Source of the DNA: Ochotona curzoniae
Taxonomy: Eukaryota; Chordata; Mammalia; Lagomorpha; Ochotonidae
DNA length: 64,000 bases
Assembly: GCF_017591425.1 (NCBI RefSeq)
Contig: NW_024467120.1
Location: 2,108,001-2,172,000, forward strand
Reading direction: 5' to 3'
Below the pieces are notes generated by a model that was not told where the DNA came from, searched no databases, and worked only from the letters and a program-made list of their open reading frames with translations. The position numbers and the translations under genes are program-made. Positions 46,586-56,950 of this stretch are shown here, in pieces (position 1 is the stretch's first letter; every line of letters begins with the position of its first letter).

Positions 46586-48588
46586 CAGGCTCCGATCTTA
46601 ACATTTGATGCAGCTCTCTAAGGTGAGGTGGTCACCTTAGAATTTCCATCTGGTTCTGTGGGCGAACCACTGCATTCACAGACAGGGAACCTCCGAGAGA
46701 GACGGCGGCGCGGACATCTGTGCCTTCGGCCAGTGTGTCTGCATTTTCTGGCTCCCCGGGGTTTGTCTTTTCTCTAGGAAGGGGACATTCCTGGTTCGCA
46801 GTTGCTGTCACTCCAGCCTCTAAGGCGTGTACCCCAGAGTGCAGATCGCAGCTCCAAGGCTCGTCCCGCCCACCTGATGAACGTATCATAATGCACTCAC
46901 AATGGCGAGGTGCACTGCTCTGTTTTCAGCAGCCTGCCTCAGAAGCCCTGCTGAGCAGCGTGAAGAACGTCTCAGCAGTTAATTGGTAGACTTGAATTGT
47001 TAACATCCTCCCAGTGCTCCTGAGCTCCAGTGCTGACTGGCAGGCTAAGGGGAACAACCAGGGGGTGGGGAGAAGTGTCTGGAGGGTACCTTAGCGGAGA
47101 AAAAAATATCTCGTTAAAACCCTAATCAAGCTATTTCAGCGCTTTTTTTTCCCCCACAAGGCAGTTGCTTTGTCTGAAATGGTACACCTGTTGAATGCTA
47201 TTATTTTAGCAAATTTCTGTTCTTCCCTAAAACTAGCAATTGTTTTTGCTTTCCTTGGAAGATTTTGATCCGGAAAGTTCACACCACAGTATGCGTGTGT
47301 GTTGCAGTGTCTTTGATTACACATTTCTGTGCAAGTACTCACATACAATTATGTATTCTAGTAGAAGGGGTCAGGGATTCTCATTATAAACACATTCCTT
47401 TTATTCCTTTCTATGGAATTAGACAAAAAAGAATTGAACATATCTCAGAAATGATTAACTGAGTGTCTAGGATACCTTTTGCTGCATGAAGATTGCTGGA
47501 ATTGTCCCTCCAGCAAGCTCAAAGGCAAATGGGGCGGGGGGGTAAGCAGATCCATGATGAGTGCAATGCGTGCCCTTTGGAACCGTGTGGCTGAAAAGTC
47601 CTGGCAGCAGAGCTCCACTGGGAGTGCACAGGGAGCTTCACAGACAACATGCAGCTCAAGCACGGCCTTGAACATGATGGAGCCCGTGGGTTGGACATCC
47701 CCCTATGGGGAGAGGCGTCAGGCTGTGCACAGGAGGACAGAGGGATTCCAGCAGAAATGGGAAGGGCTCTGAAGACTGCAGGAGGTCATGGGTCTGGGTC
47801 AACAAACCTTCTGCCACATCTCAAGAAATTTGTGTTTAAAAATGATAAGTGCATGCATAAATAAACAGGCAACTAGTCCCTAGAAGCTTTACTAGCTCTA
47901 ACTGATTGGCTCCCTGTTGGCCCAGATAGAACACGCAGCACTGATAGGAATCACCAAGGGATGGTTTCTAAAGTCTCAGCAGGAAGAAGGTGCAAGCCTG
48001 GCCAAGGGAAAGCCTTTGGGTTTTTCTGTAATGTTTTCTGGGTCTCCGTGGTCATAACTCTTTTCTCATGTGCTTTTCTTATCTTTTTTTTCTAGCTTTG
48101 TTTATTTGCAGGGTTTATCACAAATGTGTGTAACTTCTTTGAATCACTTTCTTATAACACCTAGAGCTCCATTTCCAAAACAGATTGACACTAAGGTCAT
48201 TGCATGGTTAATGCTGAAGGTGTGTGTTTTGTGCCCAGCCCTCGTGCTCACCGGATTAGTTCATCCAGACACCTTGAAGTCCGTGTGTGTGTGTGTGATG
48301 CAGCTGTGGCCGCACCAGCACTTACATTAAGTAGAAAAGCCACTTCTGCTCGTGCCCATACTAGAAGATAGTATGGCCAACCAAAACCAACCCGTCACAC
48401 ACTCTGGAGAAGAGAAGAAATCAAAGTTCCATTTCAAAGCAAAGGTCACCATGAATAAAACTAATTAACAACATATTTGAAGTTTCTTTGTCAAATTAAC
48501 AAGGGAACTAACATCCGGAATGCAAAATAGGTCATGGAAAACAAAATTAAAGAATTACATTCATTCTGGAGCAAAAAAAAAAAAATAA
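46586..48588. other. unassigned DNA with a small CpG-bearing patch
   Basis: 46690-46890 holds GAGACGGCGGCGCGGAC and other CpGs unusual for this window, but too few and short for a CpG island. 47460-47810 (GAATTGTCCCTCCAGC ... GGGAGCTTCACAGAC ... GGGATTCCAGCAGAAATGGG) reads like an old repeat adjoining L2-type sequence. (GT)n near 48281-48297. No exon seen. Confidence 0.35.
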
Positions 48589-48905
48589 TAAGATTTATTT
48601 TATTTTTATTGGAAAAGCAGATTCACAGAAAGAAACAAAGACAGAAAGATCTTCCATCCACTGATTCACTCCCAAAATGGCTGCATCAGCCAGAGCTGAG
48701 CCGATCTGAAACCAGAAGCCAGGAACTTCTTTCAGGTCTCCCATGTGGTTGCAGGGTCCCAAGGCTTTGGCCCATCCCCTACTGCTTTCGGAAGCCAAGC
48801 AGGAGGTGGATGGGAAGTGGAGCAGCTGAGACACAAACCAGCAGCCATTTGAGATCCTGGTGCTTGCAAGGCAAGGATTTAGCCACTGAGCCACTGCACC
48901 AGGCC
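48589..48905 (-). repeat. CSINE, antisense
   Basis: AAGATTTATTTTATTTTTATTGG near 48590, CACTCCCAAAATGGCTGC near 48667, CATCCCCTACTGCTTTCGG near 48773, GAGCCACTGCACCAGGCC at its 5' end. Preceded by a 13-base poly(A), which belongs to the flank. Confidence 0.93.
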
Positions 48906-49079
48906 ATAGAGTAAAAAATTTTTGATATCCATGCTAATGAGGAATCTTCAAAAAGTCTATAGAATTGTCTATCCTAAAAAACACTGTGCTTGAATTTCAA
49001 AACAAAATCTTTTGCTCCAGCATAAACTTATTATTATTATTGTTTTAATTCTAGTGTTCTACAAACTTCTGAACTAGTC

Positions 49080-49255
49080 TCACATACAACCTAAAAATTT
49101 GGGGTAGCCATTCTAAAGGAAGTTGTGCAGCATTGGGCAAAAATAAGTATGTCTATATGCTGTGACCCTGACCTGAGTCATGCGGCGTGTACGCTACTGA
49201 TTCCTAGGGCTTTACCACCAGTCAGCAAGAAGACACGTAAGAGGCTGTCACAGTG
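49080..49255 (+). repeat. L1 fragment (weak), left of CSINE
   Basis: CATTCTAAAGGAAGTTGTGCAGC near 49109 and GCTGTGACCCTGACCTGAG near 49160 fit an L1 3' stretch, continuing after the SINE with GCACATATTGGAATACTACGCGGGAATG near 49679. Confidence 0.45.
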
Positions 49256-49596
49256 GGCCCGGCGGCTTTGCCTAGCGGATAAAGTCCTCGCCTTGAACAC
49301 ACCAGGATCCCATACGGGTGCTGGTTCTAATCCTGGCAGCTCTACTTCCCATCCAGCTCCCTGCTTGTGGCCTGGGAAAGCAGTCGAGGACAGCCCAAAG
49401 CCTTGGGACCCTGCACCCATGTGGGAGACCTGGAAGAAGTTCCTGGCTCCCGGCTTCGGATCGGCACAGCATCGGCCATTGCGCTCACTTGGGGAGTGAA
49501 TCATCGGATGGAAGATCTTTCTCTCTGTCTCTCCTCTCTGTATATCTGACTTTCCAATAAATAAATAAATCTTTTTTTAAAAAAAAAAAGAAGAAG
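49256..49596 (+). repeat. CSINE, young pika-type, with perfect 17-bp TSD
   Basis: Starts GGGCCCGGCGGCTTTGCCTAG, ends CCAATAAATAAATAAATC plus poly(A). Target-site duplication AAGAGGCTGTCACAGTG at 49239-49255 and 49597-49613, identical. Among the youngest insertions here. Confidence 0.98.
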
Positions 49597-49613
49597 AAGA
49601 GGCTGTCACAGTG

Positions 49614-50000
49614 CTGGGGAGCTGGAGACAGTTCAGGTGCTCAACACTGCAGAAAAAATGAAAAAAAAACCAGGTAGGCACATATTGGAATACTACGCGG
49701 GAATGAAAACATGCCAACTCACCTCACATGGCAGTATGCGTCATAAATGCCAAGCAGAAACATTCAGAAGGAAAATGAGATTTTTTTATACACAATGTAT
49801 ATAAATGTATATAAATATGTTTACAAACAGGAATATATGCCTTCCAAGAATGCATGCAAATCTAGTAAAATGCATAAACATGTTAAAGTGGGTGCCTACA
49901 AAAGCACAGAAATCATAGTGGAAAATGGAAAATTGTGCAATAACTCAAGACGAATCAGACAGAACATGTAATGTGCCATGAACTGGCTTCTTGTGTATCA
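49614..50000 (+). repeat. L1 fragment (weak), right of CSINE
   Basis: GGAATACTACGCGGGAATGAAAAC near 49688 corresponds to the L1 GGAATACTATGCAGCCATAAAAA block; the rest is AT-rich and diverged (TATACACAATGTATATAAATG near 49787). Confidence 0.45.
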
Positions 50001-50224
50001 CAGGTGCAAGAACAACTACAAAAGCAAGGATGGGGAGGCTTTAAGTTCCTTGAGCAAAATATGACACGGGCTCTGAGAGTGCCCAGCACTAAGTCCACCC
50101 TTGGGCAATGTCTACTGTTTGAACAACAACAGTTTGCTTGATCAATACATAAAAAATGGATGTATAGAGGAAACCATAACCTAATTGGAGATCCTGGGAG
50201 ATATGGAGTCCTTCTCCAGAAGTT

Positions 50225-50330
50225 ATGACGCATGTCCTCTTACATGCCAGGCACCATGATAAACCCTGGGAACAATGAGTGGCAAGGGCTAGTCCCCAAA
50301 CTTTGGAGCTATGCCAAGCCAGGAGAAGAA
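50225..50330 (-). repeat. L2 fragment, antisense
   Basis: CTCTTACATGCCAGGCACCATGATAAACCCTGGGAACAATGAG near 50237-50280 is the reverse complement of the L2 3' end. Confidence 0.6.
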
Positions 50331-50675
50331 AGGATTCAAGTTGGCAATACTTTGTGTTGACAGCTGTGAAAATGAGAACTGGGGTCCTTGGAACACTAAA
50401 GACAAAGTCCGGGATAGACATTCCAGGAGAAGTCCCAAAAGCAAAGTAGAAGGTACACAGCCGAGAGGAGAGAAGAAGTGATGCAGGGAAAGCAGAACTC
50501 AAACATGCAGAGGGGCCTGGGGTCCAAGTCTCAGGAAAATAGCTCTGGTATGCACTTGCAAAGGGTCCGTCCTCCTAGCCTTAGCATGTAACACAGTAGT
50601 TACCTTAACAGGCAGAACTATGCTGTATCATATTGTGTTTTGGGACAGATGTTCACAGTTGATACACTTTACAAT
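50331..50675. other. unassigned intergenic DNA
   Basis: No gene or repeat recognised. Confidence 0.35.
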
Positions 50676-51004
50676 TTTTTAAAGATTTATTTTATTTTTA
50701 TTGCAAAATCAGATATACAGAGAAGAGAGACAGAAAGGAAGATTTTCCATCCAACGATTCACTTCCAAAGTGACCACAACGGCTGGAGCTGAGCCAATCC
50801 GAAGTCAGAAGCCAGGCACTTCCTCCAGGTCTCCCACGTGGGTGCAGGGTCCCAAGGCTTTGGGCTGTCCTCGACTGCTTTCCCAGGCCACAGGCAGGGA
50901 GCTAGATGGGAAGCAGAGCTGCCGGGATTAGAACCAGTGCCCATATGAGATCCCGGGGCATGTACAAGGCAAGGATTCAGCCGCTAGGCCACCGTGCCGG
51001 GCTC
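50676..51004 (-). repeat. CSINE, pika-type, antisense, full length
   Basis: TAAAGATTTATTTTATTTTTATTGC, ATCAGATATACAGAGAAGAGAG near 50707, GGGCTGTCCTCGACTGCTTTCCC near 50862, GGCCACCGTGCCGGGCTCC at its 5' end. Confidence 0.96.
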
Positions 51005-51157
51005 CACTAATAATCTTAGTGCATGCATGTAGGGCTTCAGGTTTGAACTGGTTTAATGATCAGGAACCAAGAGCCACTGAAAATATCAGCATTACAAATC
51101 ATCTATTTCAAAGACTCAAGCACCAGAGTCCCCTGAAGTCCTTATGAAAACAACATT

Positions 51158-51440
51158 CAAGGGGGTAGGTGTTTGACACGGCAGTTAAGACCCCATCTGC
51201 ATCCCGTATCACGGTCCCTACTTCTGAGGCCCTGGCTCACTCCTGCCACCAGCTTCCTGCTAAAGCACACCTTGGGAGTCAACAGGTGATGTATCCCTGC
51301 CAACACGTGGGAGCCCTGGATACAGTTCCTGACCCCCGGCTTTGGCTTTACCCAGCACCAGCTGCTGTGGGCATTCAAGGAGAAAAACAGTAGATAGACT
51401 ATGTCTTTGTTCCCTTTTCAAATCAAAATAAATGCTTTTT
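51158..51440 (+). repeat. CSINE, old, inside MER5A
   Basis: GGGGTAGGTGTTTGACACGGC, CTTCCTGCTAAAGCACACCTTGG near 51252, CACGTGGGAGCCCTGGATAC near 51304, then TCAAAATAAATGC near 51424. Confidence 0.8.
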
Positions 51441-51502
51441 TAGATGCAGAAGTCTGTGTATGATTCAGAAGTTTCCCCTCTGGGACTTCTTTGCATTTCT
51501 TT

Positions 51503-51828
51503 TTTGGTAAAGATTGATTTTATTTGAGAGGCAGATTTTACAGAGCGAGGAGAGGCAGTGAGAGGGGTCTTCTATCCATTGGTTCACTCCCCAAATGGTT
51601 GCAGTGGCTGGAGCCGAGCTGATCTGAAGCCAGGAGTGAGGAGCTTCCAGCAGGTTTCCCACATGGGAGCAGAGGCATAAGGACTTGAACCAGACTCGGC
51701 TGTGTTTTCAGGCTAGAAGCAGAGGGCCGGATCAGAGGGAAAGCAGCAGGACACTAGCTGCCTCTCTGGGATGCTAGCACTGCAGCTGAAGGATTGGCCT
51801 GAGATACCACTACTCCAGCATCACCTAT
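51503..51828 (-). repeat. CSINE, old, antisense, inside MER5A
   Basis: TTGAGAGGCAGATTTTACAGAG near 51524, GGTTCACTCCCCAAATGG near 51580, GCCAGGAGTGAGGAGCTTCC near 51630, GATCAGAGGGAAAGCAGCAGG near 51730. Confidence 0.85.
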
Positions 51829-51893
51829 TTGCCTTTATAATAAGCTCTCTGACCAGACTGTTATTGGTGGTCCAAGGACCACACTCTCAGAAC

Positions 51894-52590
51894 CACCGAG
51901 CTACTCTAACTTCACTTGTGAAGGTATTGGAGACCTAGAGAATGAAAGTGATCTATGTAAGATCACACAAATATCTGGTGAACAAAAAGGGTCTTAGGTG
52001 AAATAATGATGAAAGATAAAAAAGAAAAGAAAGAGAAAAGATAGAATTTTCACCAAAGCCCTTGGTATTGTGGTCTCCCAGGTGCAGATGAGCTGTCACA
52101 CGTCGGTCTTACAACTATCTTCCTTCCTCTTTCATCGAAGCCTGAGAAGGCCCCTCAAGGACTGAGTGGGGTTGCAACAGCAGCCAAGGAGTTGGAGGCA
52201 GGAGCCAAGCAGCAGCCAGGCAACAGCCAAGCCTTAGACCTCACTGTGTGTCAGATGCTTTGGTACTTAGCACTCCATCTCCCAGCATTCTGCACATGAC
52301 TTAGCGCCAACGTCAGAACTGCAGGAAGTAGCCAGAGCTCCCTAAGGGCTTCCCAAGCCACACTCCTTTGAAAGGGCAACAATGTGCTCCTGCAGACGGA
52401 CCTGAAAAAAAAACCTACACCACCTGCCCCCAGTCCCCGCACAGGGACGCTGCTTCAGCAATACAAGTCTGCAGGCGCACTCTGATGCACAAAGGCGGTG
52501 CAGAGGCCTCCCTCTGCCTTTGTCACGCTGCCACGGTGCAGGTTGTATTCCTAGAGAATGATGGGCGCAGCCGTTGTAGGACTTTCAATG
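51894..52590. other. unassigned intergenic DNA
   Basis: No gene or repeat recognised. GCAGCAGCCAAGGAG-type short repeats near 52180-52230. Confidence 0.35.
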
Positions 52591-52591
52591 C

Positions 52592-53250
52592 TTGAGACAA
52601 ATGGGGAACGGAAGGAGAACTCAACAAAAGCAACAACAGACCTGTTTACCAGAGGACCGACTTAATGGGCTTCAAGAGAAAAAGCAGGAAGTGTGTGCTT
52701 TCACTCTCATTTGTCAACTGCCCGGTGAAGAGCCCCAGCGTAGACAAAGATTCTGGCTGCCACCCCTTTCCTGTTTTTATGAGGAATTTGATGGCGGAAG
52801 ACAAGTAAGTCATCACATGGGGGCCCTGCCATCAGCAATGTCAGTTATTGAGTTGAGGCTGCATTGTTTAGGTGTTAACAGTTCAGAGGTCAAGTCTCCC
52901 GGGCTGTTTATCATATCTGGGGCTCAGAATACTGTGGATGCCTCACGCTAGTTATTGATTACCGATAGTCCTAAATCAGGACAACAGAATCATTGCAGGG
53001 TGATTTTTAAAAATCAATTATATCATCATATATATTATAGAAAAAATGGAAAATACAGCTTTGAAGGATGTAGGATTCTGAATGCCAACAAAAATGTAAT
53101 AATTCTGCTCTACTGAATCTGTTTGATGAGATGTTATAATTGCACCAGAGCTATTCAGCACTAATCACAAAATTGAGAGTTCACTTAAATAAGTTAATGC
53201 TGTTAAGCCGCATTTCAGAATGACTATATGGATAACTGGTACACCCAAAA
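52592..53250. promoter_or_regulatory. candidate conserved noncoding block (with a possible exon)
   Basis: Repeat-free block. 52592-52951 holds a 119-codon frame and a good splice-donor consensus GAAGACAAGTAAGT (near 52797-52810). 52985-53240 is AT-rich and dense in regulatory-type words, including CACTAATCACAAAATTG and TTATAATTGCACC. Reading as enhancer or noncoding-transcript exon is inference; no homologue recognised. Confidence 0.3.
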
Positions 53251-53504
53251 GTTCATGGGAAAGGTGTATTTAAAAAAAAAAAGGTGTCTGGATTTCAAAA
53301 AAAAAATTTGCACCTAAAGAAATCTCTTTTAATTCTGCCTTCTAGGCATAGTTTATTCATACTATGTATTTTTTCCGTAAACTTTTTGAAGTACACTCAT
53401 ATGTGACTTTTTTCTCCTCCAGAGATTTTTGGTCATGGTGTGACTTAAGAGCCGCGTTTATTTCATTCCAACGAATTCTAACCTAGTACATCTTACAGCA
53501 GACA

Positions 53505-53995
53505 CAGTCATGCACCGTTTAATACTGGGAATGCATTTTGCAAACTTTTTGCTGATTTCACGGTTATACGTCACCGGTGCCTTATACAAACTTCATCAAT
53601 GCTTCGTGTGCAAGAGACAGGAAACAGAAAAGGTACGTAGCTGGACCTGGCAGATGGTTTTACATTCAATTTCATGTTTATCAGCAGAAGGAGTGCACTC
53701 TAAAATAAGTATAGTTACTAAGCCAGTAACATGGTAGTTAACCTTTTCAATTATTGAGCATTCTGTCGGCTTTGTTATTACGTGACTGGCCGGGCGGTAG
53801 GTGTAACACAAACATGTGAGCAATGCGCTACGCTGTGATGTCACGATGGCTATATCACTGTGTGCTGGGGATTTCCAGACCTATTATAGTTTTTCTGAGT
53901 CCAGCATTATATATTTGATCCACTGTTGGTTGGGATATGATTGTGTACCACCTTATAGTTATACGTTGTATGACATGCATAGATTATTATCTAAA
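53505..53995 (-). mobile_element. ancient DNA-transposon-like repeat, internally deleted, antisense
   Basis: One end reads ACAGTCATGCACCGTTTAATAC at 53505, near the terminal motif CAGTCATGCGTCGCTTAACG of an old placental element I recall. The reverse complement of 53778-53853 (GCCATCGTGACATCACAGCG, GCATTGCTCACATGTTTGTG) aligns with 28421-28490. Family not named. Confidence 0.55.
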
Positions 53996-54289
53996 TCTAC
54001 TATCAACTCATTTGAGAGCTGATTACTAATGGATAATCACAGTGATATGATCACCAGCCTGAGTTGCAGCTCACTGGACCCCCTCAGGGTACCCCCTTCA
54101 AGGTCTTTTCCAGGGAAATGGAAGTAGCTAGGACTTCCAGAGTTGCATCCAGAAGCACAAGGTTTCTCACTCAGCTCTGCGTCTTCATAGCCTAGCTTGG
54201 AATTTTGAGAAGTGCATGCTCTCAGAATAGTAGCACACTCCATGCTGAGCTACTGCCTCGTGGCAAGCTAGACAGACTGAACCTCTCTT

Positions 54290-54636
54290 TAAAATTAAGC
54301 CCATGGGGCCCAGCAGCAGGCGTGGCCTAGCAGCTAAAGTCCTCCCTCGCCTTGAAGGCACCAGGATCCCATATGGGCGCCAGTTCTAATCCCGGCAACT
54401 CCACTTCCCATCCAGCTCCCTGCTTGTTGCCTGGGAAAGCAGTGGAGGACGACTCAAAGCTTTGGGACCCTGCACCCGTGTGGGATACCCAGAAGAAGTT
54501 CCTGGATCCTGGCTTCGGACTGGCATAGCATCGGCTGTTGAGCTCACTTGGGGTGTGAATCATCAGATGGAAGATCTTCCTCTCTGTATATCTGACTTTC
54601 CAATAAAATAAAATAGATCTTAAAATTAAGCCCATG
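54290..54636 (+). repeat. CSINE, pika-type, with perfect 16-bp TSD
   Basis: Body 54306-54620: GGGCCCAGCAGCAGGCGTGGCC, TTCTAATCCCGGCAACTCC near 54385, CTTTGGGACCCTGCACCC near 54460, CTGACTTTCCAATAAAATAAAATAGATC. Target-site duplication TAAAATTAAGCCCATG at 54290-54305 and 54621-54636, identical. Confidence 0.98.
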
Positions 54637-54779
54637 TCTTCAGTTTGCATCCTTCTTCCTGCTCTTCCTTGATCCTAACTAACACTATCCACCCAGATGG
54701 AACTCTGACACAGTACAAGATTCCTAGGGTCATTCATCATCTAACCCCAAGACTTATATAAAAATACCACACATAAAAC

Positions 54780-55330
54780 TCCTTTCTTTTTAATGGTGGG
54801 AATGGCTGATTTACTCCCAAAGAATGTTCAGAGATTCTCAGAGCTGTGCAAAGAGGCATAATTATCAACAATTGCCAAGGCAGCTTAACCCTTATGTAAA
54901 ATATTATGCATACAAATGGATTTATTTTGAACCAGTTCACACTATTAAACTTGACTCTGGCACAGGCTTTATCCCCAGGCAGTGCTCAATAACATCACAG
55001 TAGCAAACACCTTGGCTATATCTCTTCCTATTTGGTTGGCTCGTTTTATATCTCTGCATGTTTAAATAGGCAATGGGAGTGCTAATTAAAATGCAATCAT
55101 GCAGACAAATTATACCGTGCTCCTAAAAAGTAAAAATGAAAAAAAACCCTTATGATTTTAAAATCTTTGTGATATCTAAGGCAAAAGCACGGTGTGACTC
55201 TCCACAAAGAGAAAACTGTTCATGATTGTTGCATGTTTAAAACCAAAATTCATTTCTGAATTGATCTGTTATGCATGAAACATAAAAACATGTAAGTGTG
55301 AGCAATTTCTCAAGCGTCACCATTGACAGT
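54780..55330. promoter_or_regulatory. candidate conserved noncoding element
   Basis: AT-rich, repeat-free. Words include TTATGTAAAATATTATGCATAC near 54891, CTAATTAAAATGCAATC near 55082 (homeodomain TAATTA at 55083-55088), AGACAAATTATACC near 55103 and TGTTTAAATAGGC near 55059. The texture matches vertebrate enhancer-type elements. Conservation is untested. Confidence 0.35.
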
Positions 55331-56040
55331 TTCTAGGAACAAGGCCCAAGTCTTAGGTCACTGTGAATCATTTGTATTGGCATGTTCTACATGTAAAGTG
55401 GGAACTACAGGGAACATAGAAAGCCTCCTTCCATCTAGGAGGTGAGGGCAACCCCAAGCCGTCAGTCAAGGCTCAGACAGTGGCTATTCCACTGTGTCTA
55501 TTGCTTCCTGGTTCACAGGTGAGCCTACCAGCCAGCAACAGAAAGAAAAAAAAAAAAAAAAAAAGCTATTCTAACACCCAGTATACTACTTCATCTCTCT
55601 GGGGTCTAGTTTCTCATCCTGTACAAAGAGCCTCAATATCACATGATCCACTGCTCTTAAGATTAGAGGCCCAGTTGAGAATTTGATGAAAGCCATTTAT
55701 ATTGGCCCCAAACAACAGTAGATGGGTACTTCCTCCGCAAAACTGTGCATAAATCCACTGCTCATTCAGTGGACATTCTTGGGGTTCAAGGAACTTCACT
55801 ATGCGTTTTCACCCCCACACGATGAGCTGGGTTCTAACCCGCACCCTTGACTCACACTTCACACTGTAAAACTAATCATGGCCATAGATATCATATAAAA
55901 ATTAGCCTTTGCTTCAGTGGGCAGGTATCCTGATATGTATCCTACCCATAACTCAGGAAATAACTAAGAAACCATTGAAGTTTGGTGTCACTCAAAGCAT
56001 GAGATATTCTAGGAATTCTGGTTCATTTGCTCCCTCCTTT
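55331..56040. other. unassigned DNA with poly(A) at 55542-55564
   Basis: A23 tract (with one G at its start) preceded by CAGCAACAGAAAG. No parent retroposon identified upstream. No exon seen. Confidence 0.4.
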
Positions 56041-56350
56041 AAAAAAAAAAAAGATTCATTTATTTTTATTTGAAAGTCAGATTTTACAGAGAAAGAAGAG
56101 ACACGCAGAGAGAGGTCTTCTTTGGTTCACTCCCCAAGTGATCACAATGGCCAGAGCTGATCTTACCTGAAGCTAGGATCCAGAAGCTTCTTCTGGCCTC
56201 TCCCTGTGGGTCTACAGACTCCGCTACTTTCCCAGGTCATAGACAGGCAACTGAATCAGAAATGGAGCAGTCAGAACATAAACGTAAATTGTTCATATAG
56301 GATGCCAGCACCACAGGTGATGGACTAGCCTGATGCACCACTGTGCCTGT
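56041..56350 (-). repeat. CSINE, antisense
   Basis: AAAGATTCATTTATTTTTATTTG near 56049, GGTTCACTCCCCAAGTGATC near 56124, GGAGCAGTCAGAACATAAAC near 56264, ATGCACCACTGTGCCTGT at its 5' end. Confidence 0.88.
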
Positions 56351-56352
56351 AT

Positions 56353-56650
56353 TGGGTCAGCAGTGCAGTTCAGTGAGTTAAGCTCATGCTTGCAATGTAG
56401 GAATCCTACACAGGAGCACCATTTGAGTCTTGGCTATTCCACTTCCAAACTAGTTCCCTGCCTGAGAAAGCTTAATGGATGATGATTCAAGTGTTTAGGC
56501 CCCTACAACCCATGTTGGGGGCTGGATGGAGCTCTGGGTATCCGGTTCTGCCTTGGCCATTGTAGCCATATACGGACTTATACAGCAGATGGAAAATTTT
56601 TTCTGTCTTTCCCTCTTTCTGTCATTCTACCTTTCAAATAAATTAACCTT
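56353..56650 (+). repeat. CSINE, old, head-to-head with the previous copy
   Basis: GGGTCAGCAGTGCAGTTCAGTGAGTTAAGC, CCTACACAGGAGCACCATTTGAG near 56405, GATGATTCAAGTGTTTAGGCCC near 56480, CATTCTACCTTTCAAATAAATTAACC near 56623. Confidence 0.88.
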
Positions 56651-56928
56651 TTTTTTTTTAAGATTTACTTATATATTTGAAAAATGGAATGACAGACAGG
56701 CAGGGAAGGAGGGAGAGAGAGAGTGTGTGTGTCCTGGTTTACTCCCCAGATGGCCACAAAGAGGCCAGAACCAAGCCAAGCTGAAGCCAGGAACACCATG
56801 TGGGCTACAGGAGCCCAAGGACTTGGGCCATCTTCTGCTGCTTTTTCCAAGGCCACTAGCAGAGAGCTGGATTGAAAGTGGTGCAGCTGAGACTCGAGCT
56901 GACAGCTATACCGCAACACCAGCCCCAG
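56651..56928 (-). repeat. CSINE, antisense, inserted in the tail of the previous copy
   Basis: TTTAAGATTTACTTATATATTTG near 56659, GGCAGGGAAGGAGGGAGAGAG near 56700, GGTTTACTCCCCAGATGGCC near 56736, CATCTTCTGCTGCTTTTTCC near 56829, CCGCAACACCAGCCCC at its 5' end. AGTAAATCTTTTTAAAAATAAG after it looks like the displaced tail of the 56353-56650 copy. Confidence 0.88.
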
Positions 56929-56950
56929 TAAATCTTTTTAAAAATAAGAA

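Larger units (their letters stand above)
51095..51893 (-). mobile_element. MER5A-type hAT/Charlie DNA transposon, split by two CSINEs
   Basis: Three separated blocks in order: CACCAGAGTCCCCTGAAGTCC near 51121; GATTCAGAAGTTTCCCCTCTGGGACTTCTTTGCATTTCT near 51462-51500; TATTGGTGGTCCAAGGACCACACTCTCAGAACCACC near 51863-51897. These match the two ends and the GATTCAGTAGGTCTGGGG centre of MER5A. The element is near-palindromic, so the strand call is uncertain. Confidence 0.75.
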
